From the NCBI GenBank assembly GCA_018816925.1, contig JAHIUP010000006.1, forward strand, positions 1 through 5,941: a DNA stretch of 5,941 nt. Reading direction: 5' to 3'. The stretch comes from Patescibacteria group bacterium. Lineage in GTDB: Bacteria; Patescibacteriota; Minisyncoccia; Minisyncoccales; UBA10102. Under the pieces are notes generated by a model. That model was given only the letters and a program-made list of their open reading frames with translations, made no database searches and was not told the origin of the DNA. The translations under genes were made by a program, and so were the position numbers. This document shows, piece by piece, positions 5,293 to 5,941 of the stretch. Position 1 is the first letter of the stretch. Each line of letters starts with the position of its first letter.

Positions 5293-5335
5293 GATAAGGC
5301 ATGCAAGTCGAACGTCCACCAGTGCTTCGCACTGG

Positions 5336-5470
5336 AAATTCGAAATTCGAATCTCGAAATTCGAAACAATGACCAAAACTCAAATGTTCAAAACTCAAAA
5401 CAGGGCTTGGACATTAGAATTTTGAATTTAGGATTTGTTTCGTGCTTCGTATTTAGGATTTCGTGCTTCC
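5336..5470. repeat. AT-rich palindromic insert in the V1 loop of 16S rRNA
   Basis: About 135 bp interrupts the V1 loop (helix 6). It begins with near-tandem AAATTCGAAATTCGAA units and ends in GTGCTTCGTATTTAGGATT and TTTCGTGC. Arms CGAAACAA and TTTGTTTCG, and CTGGAA and TTCCAG, are inverted, so the whole can fold back on itself. Base composition differs sharply from the GC-balanced rRNA around it. The sequence resembles dispersed intergenic repeats that I recall from Parcubacteria genomes. Confidence 0.8.
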
Positions 5471-5647
5471 AGCGCGGAGCGCTGGCGGTAGTGGCGAACG
5501 GGTTAGTAACACGTGGGCAATCTACCCATTACACGGGCACACCCAGCCGAAAGGTTGGCTAATTCCCGATATATCCGCAGGACTATGTCCTAGGGACATT
5601 GTTCTACGGATGAAAGGAGTAATCCGGTAGTGGAGGAGCCCGCGGCT

Positions 5648-5685
<38 letters not shown>

Positions 5686-5853
5686 TGACGGGTAGGCGGA
5701 GTGAGAGCTTGTCCGCCAACACTGGCACTGAGACACGGGCCAGACACCTACGGGTGGCAGCAGTCGAGAATCTTGGACAATGGGGGAAACCCTGATCCAG
5801 CGACGCCGCGTGCGGGATGAAGGCCTTCGGGTCGTAAACCGCTTTTATGGAGG

Positions 5854-5915
5854 AAGAATCGAGCACCTTTCGGTGCTTGTGGTAGAATGCAGAAATGCAT
5901 TATGTGTATATTCTT
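5854..5915 (+). other. Branched expansion of 16S helix 17 (V3)
   Basis: AAGAAT (5854-5859) pairs with ATTCTT (5910-5915) and encloses two hairpins: AGCACC/GGTGCT (5862-5877) with a TTTC loop, and AATGCA/TGCATT (5886-5901) capped by a GAAA tetraloop. This makes a three-way junction where helix 17 is normally a simple hairpin. The returning strand of the basal helix is not reached before the window ends. Confidence 0.55.
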
Positions 5916-5941
5916 GTCAGCGAGGTTTCGGGAAAGCTTTA

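Noticed and set aside
5850..5941. Start of a group I intron in 16S.
   Set aside because: No P3/P7 core can be recognised in the 90 bases available; an expansion of helix 17 explains what is visible.

Overview
This window looks like part of a Candidate Phyla Radiation (Patescibacteria) chromosome, most likely a Parcubacteria-type lineage. The reasons are a pared-down elongation factor Ts (150 residues), a 16S rRNA gene with an AT-rich palindromic insert in the V1 loop and a second expansion in helix 17, 16S base changes such as a swapped base pair in the helix carrying the EUB338 site, and a compact gene set given almost wholly to translation. The phylum is an inference from remembered 16S and protein features, not from a database search.

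Layout. Positions 1-1501 (+) hold the acidic C-terminal tail of an unidentified protein and then an exported coiled-coil protein ending in a lytic transglycosylase domain (cell-wall remodelling). Running toward it on the minus strand is a two-gene operon, rpmE (ribosomal protein L31) then prfA (release factor 1), 2956-1691. From 3109 on the plus strand come rpsB (S2), tsf (EF-Ts), a small membrane-anchored protein of unknown function and tRNA-Thr(UGU), packed tightly enough to be one transcription unit. A 312-bp gap follows, with a GC-rich hairpin array, a near-consensus sigma70-type promoter and a leader with a long hairpin. The 16S rRNA gene starts near 5247 and runs off the window end.

How the parts fit. 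Apart from the wall enzyme, everything identifiable serves protein synthesis: initiation and decoding (S2, 16S), elongation (EF-Ts, tRNA-Thr), termination (RF1) and the large subunit (L31). Five of seven visible stop codons are TAG, none is TGA, and the RF1 that reads TAG is in the window.

Most notable. The spacer after the prfA stop (1523-1688, sense = minus strand) and the spacer after the rpsB stop (3876-4034, sense = plus strand) are homologous to each other. They share a 28-nt block at 25/28 identity and a matching set of helices. Several helices are kept by compensatory base changes, which suggests a dispersed structured RNA or mobile palindromic element placed at the 3' ends of genes. 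I could not match it to a family I know.
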